This document shows positions 7,724 to 8,301 of a DNA stretch of 8,301 nucleotides, in pieces (the stretch's first letter is position 1; the number at the start of each line of letters is the position of its first letter). Below the pieces are notes generated by a model. It saw nothing but the letters and a program-made list of their open reading frames with translations. It did no database searches and was not told the DNA's origin. The stretch spans positions 1 to 8,301 of the forward strand of contig JAESQE010000116.1 of NCBI GenBank assembly GCA_016765335.1, written 5' to 3'. The stretch comes from Planctomycetaceae bacterium (GTDB lineage Bacteria > Planctomycetota > Planctomycetia > Planctomycetales > Planctomycetaceae). The translations under genes and the position numbers were made by a program.

Positions 7724-8301
7724 GTGAATACTCAAGACGCGATCGTGATTCAGGGATTGACCAAAAAGTATGGAGACAAAGTGGCTTTGGATTCACTCGA
7801 CCTGACAATTCCTACCGGACAAATTCTAGGATTGATTGGCCCCAACGGTGCGGGAAAAACGACAACGATTAAAATCTTAGTCGGACTTGCCCGACCGACC
7901 GCAGGCACTGCTCATATTGGTGGCATTGATTGCGTACGGGAATCGAAAAAGGTCAAAAGCATTCTCGGTTACATGCCCGACAAGTTTGGCTCTTACGAAA
8001 ACATGCGGGTGCTTGAATATCTTGATTTTTTCGGGGCAGCGTTCGGCTTGAAACGACGTGATCGACTTCGACGCATCGAAGAAGTGATGGAGATGACGCA
8101 ATCAACATACATGCGTGATTTATATGTGGAATCATTAAGTCATGGAATGTGTCAGCGTCTGGGGATTGCTCGCACTTTGTTACACGATCCACAAGTTCTA
8201 ATTCTCGACGAACCTGCAAACGGGCTGGACCCTCAGGCTCGTGTTGATATGCGGGACTTGTTGATTAACTTAGCTGCGGCCGGCAAAACCCTTCTGGTGA
8301 C
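7724..8301 (+). CDS. ABC transporter ATP-binding protein, 3' truncated
   Basis: The frame is open from GTG 7724 to the right edge, giving 192 complete codons of a protein normally of about 300 residues. Residues 7-32 match the start of the nucleotide-binding domain (IQGLTKKYG...). Walker A is GPNGAGKTT at 39-47 with Lys45. The Q-loop position reads GYMPD at 82-86, with Asp where Gln is usual; this variant fits a subgroup of ABC-2 type ATPases. The signature is LSHGM at 138-142 followed by QRLGIAR. Walker B is VLILDEP at 158-164 with Glu163, and the D-loop region is NGLDP at 166-170. The switch histidine should lie just beyond the window. The protein would bind ATP at the cytoplasmic face and drive a membrane permease, presumably encoded downstream. 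An AGGGA site and an upstream in-frame stop support the GTG start. Substrate is unknown. The gene follows the 839-residue membrane protein by 52 bp, suggesting one operon. Confidence 0.95.
   Translation, partial: MNTQDAIVIQGLTKKYGDKVALDSLDLTIPTGQILGLIGPNGAGKTTTIKILVGLARPTAGTAHIGGIDCVRESKKVKSILGYMPDKFGSYENMRVLEYLDFFGAAFGLKRRDRLRRIEEVMEMTQSTYMRDLYVESLSHGMCQRLGIARTLLHDPQVLILDEPANGLDPQARVDMRDLLINLAAAGKTLLV

Overview
The window looks like a chromosomal segment of a planctomycete (phylum Planctomycetota), probably a moderate-GC member of the Planctomycetaceae type. Genus assignment is inference. The strongest clue is the first gene, a DUF1559 pseudopilin-like protein. That family is greatly expanded in this phylum and is recognisable from the VALLLPAVQQAREAARR segment, ITDGTSNT and the C-terminal H-X9-DG motif. 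All five genes are on the + strand. Shine-Dalgarno signals are weak or absent for most of them.

Layout. (1) Positions 2-1039: DUF1559 gene lacking only its extreme 5' end, closed by a strong hairpin-plus-T6 terminator at 1081-1122. (2) Positions 1139-2986: a secreted, probably lipid-anchored protein with seven DxDxDG FG-GAP/VCBS-type repeats and a C-terminal ASPIC/UnbV domain (CRTAC1-like). (3) Positions 2983-4866: a secreted seven-heme c-type cytochrome with C-terminal TPR repeats, overlapping the previous gene by ATGA. (4) Positions 4867-5151: a 285-bp gap that stays open in the frame of the next gene from 4906. (5) Positions 5152-7671: a large exported protein of no family I can name, with a glutamine-amidotransferase-like (DUF4350/GldG-like) region and two central membrane helices. 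(6) Positions 7724-8301: the first two thirds of an ABC transporter ATPase, starting at GTG and running off the window.

How the genes may work together. The two overlapping genes form a clear module. A cell-surface beta-propeller with probable calcium sites is made together with a surface multiheme cytochrome that carries a protein-interaction domain, which suggests a periplasmic or cell-surface redox complex of unknown substrate. The fourth and fifth genes probably form a second module: an ABC-2 type exporter or surface-assembly machine, whose permease would lie beyond the right edge, with a large membrane-anchored accessory protein. The DUF1559 gene is separated from the rest by its terminator and appears to be an independent unit.

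I see no RNA genes, CRISPR arrays, insertion sequences, phage genes or long repeats. The most interesting content is the coupled ASPIC/UnbV plus heptaheme-TPR module and the uncharacterised 839-residue protein beside the ABC ATPase.
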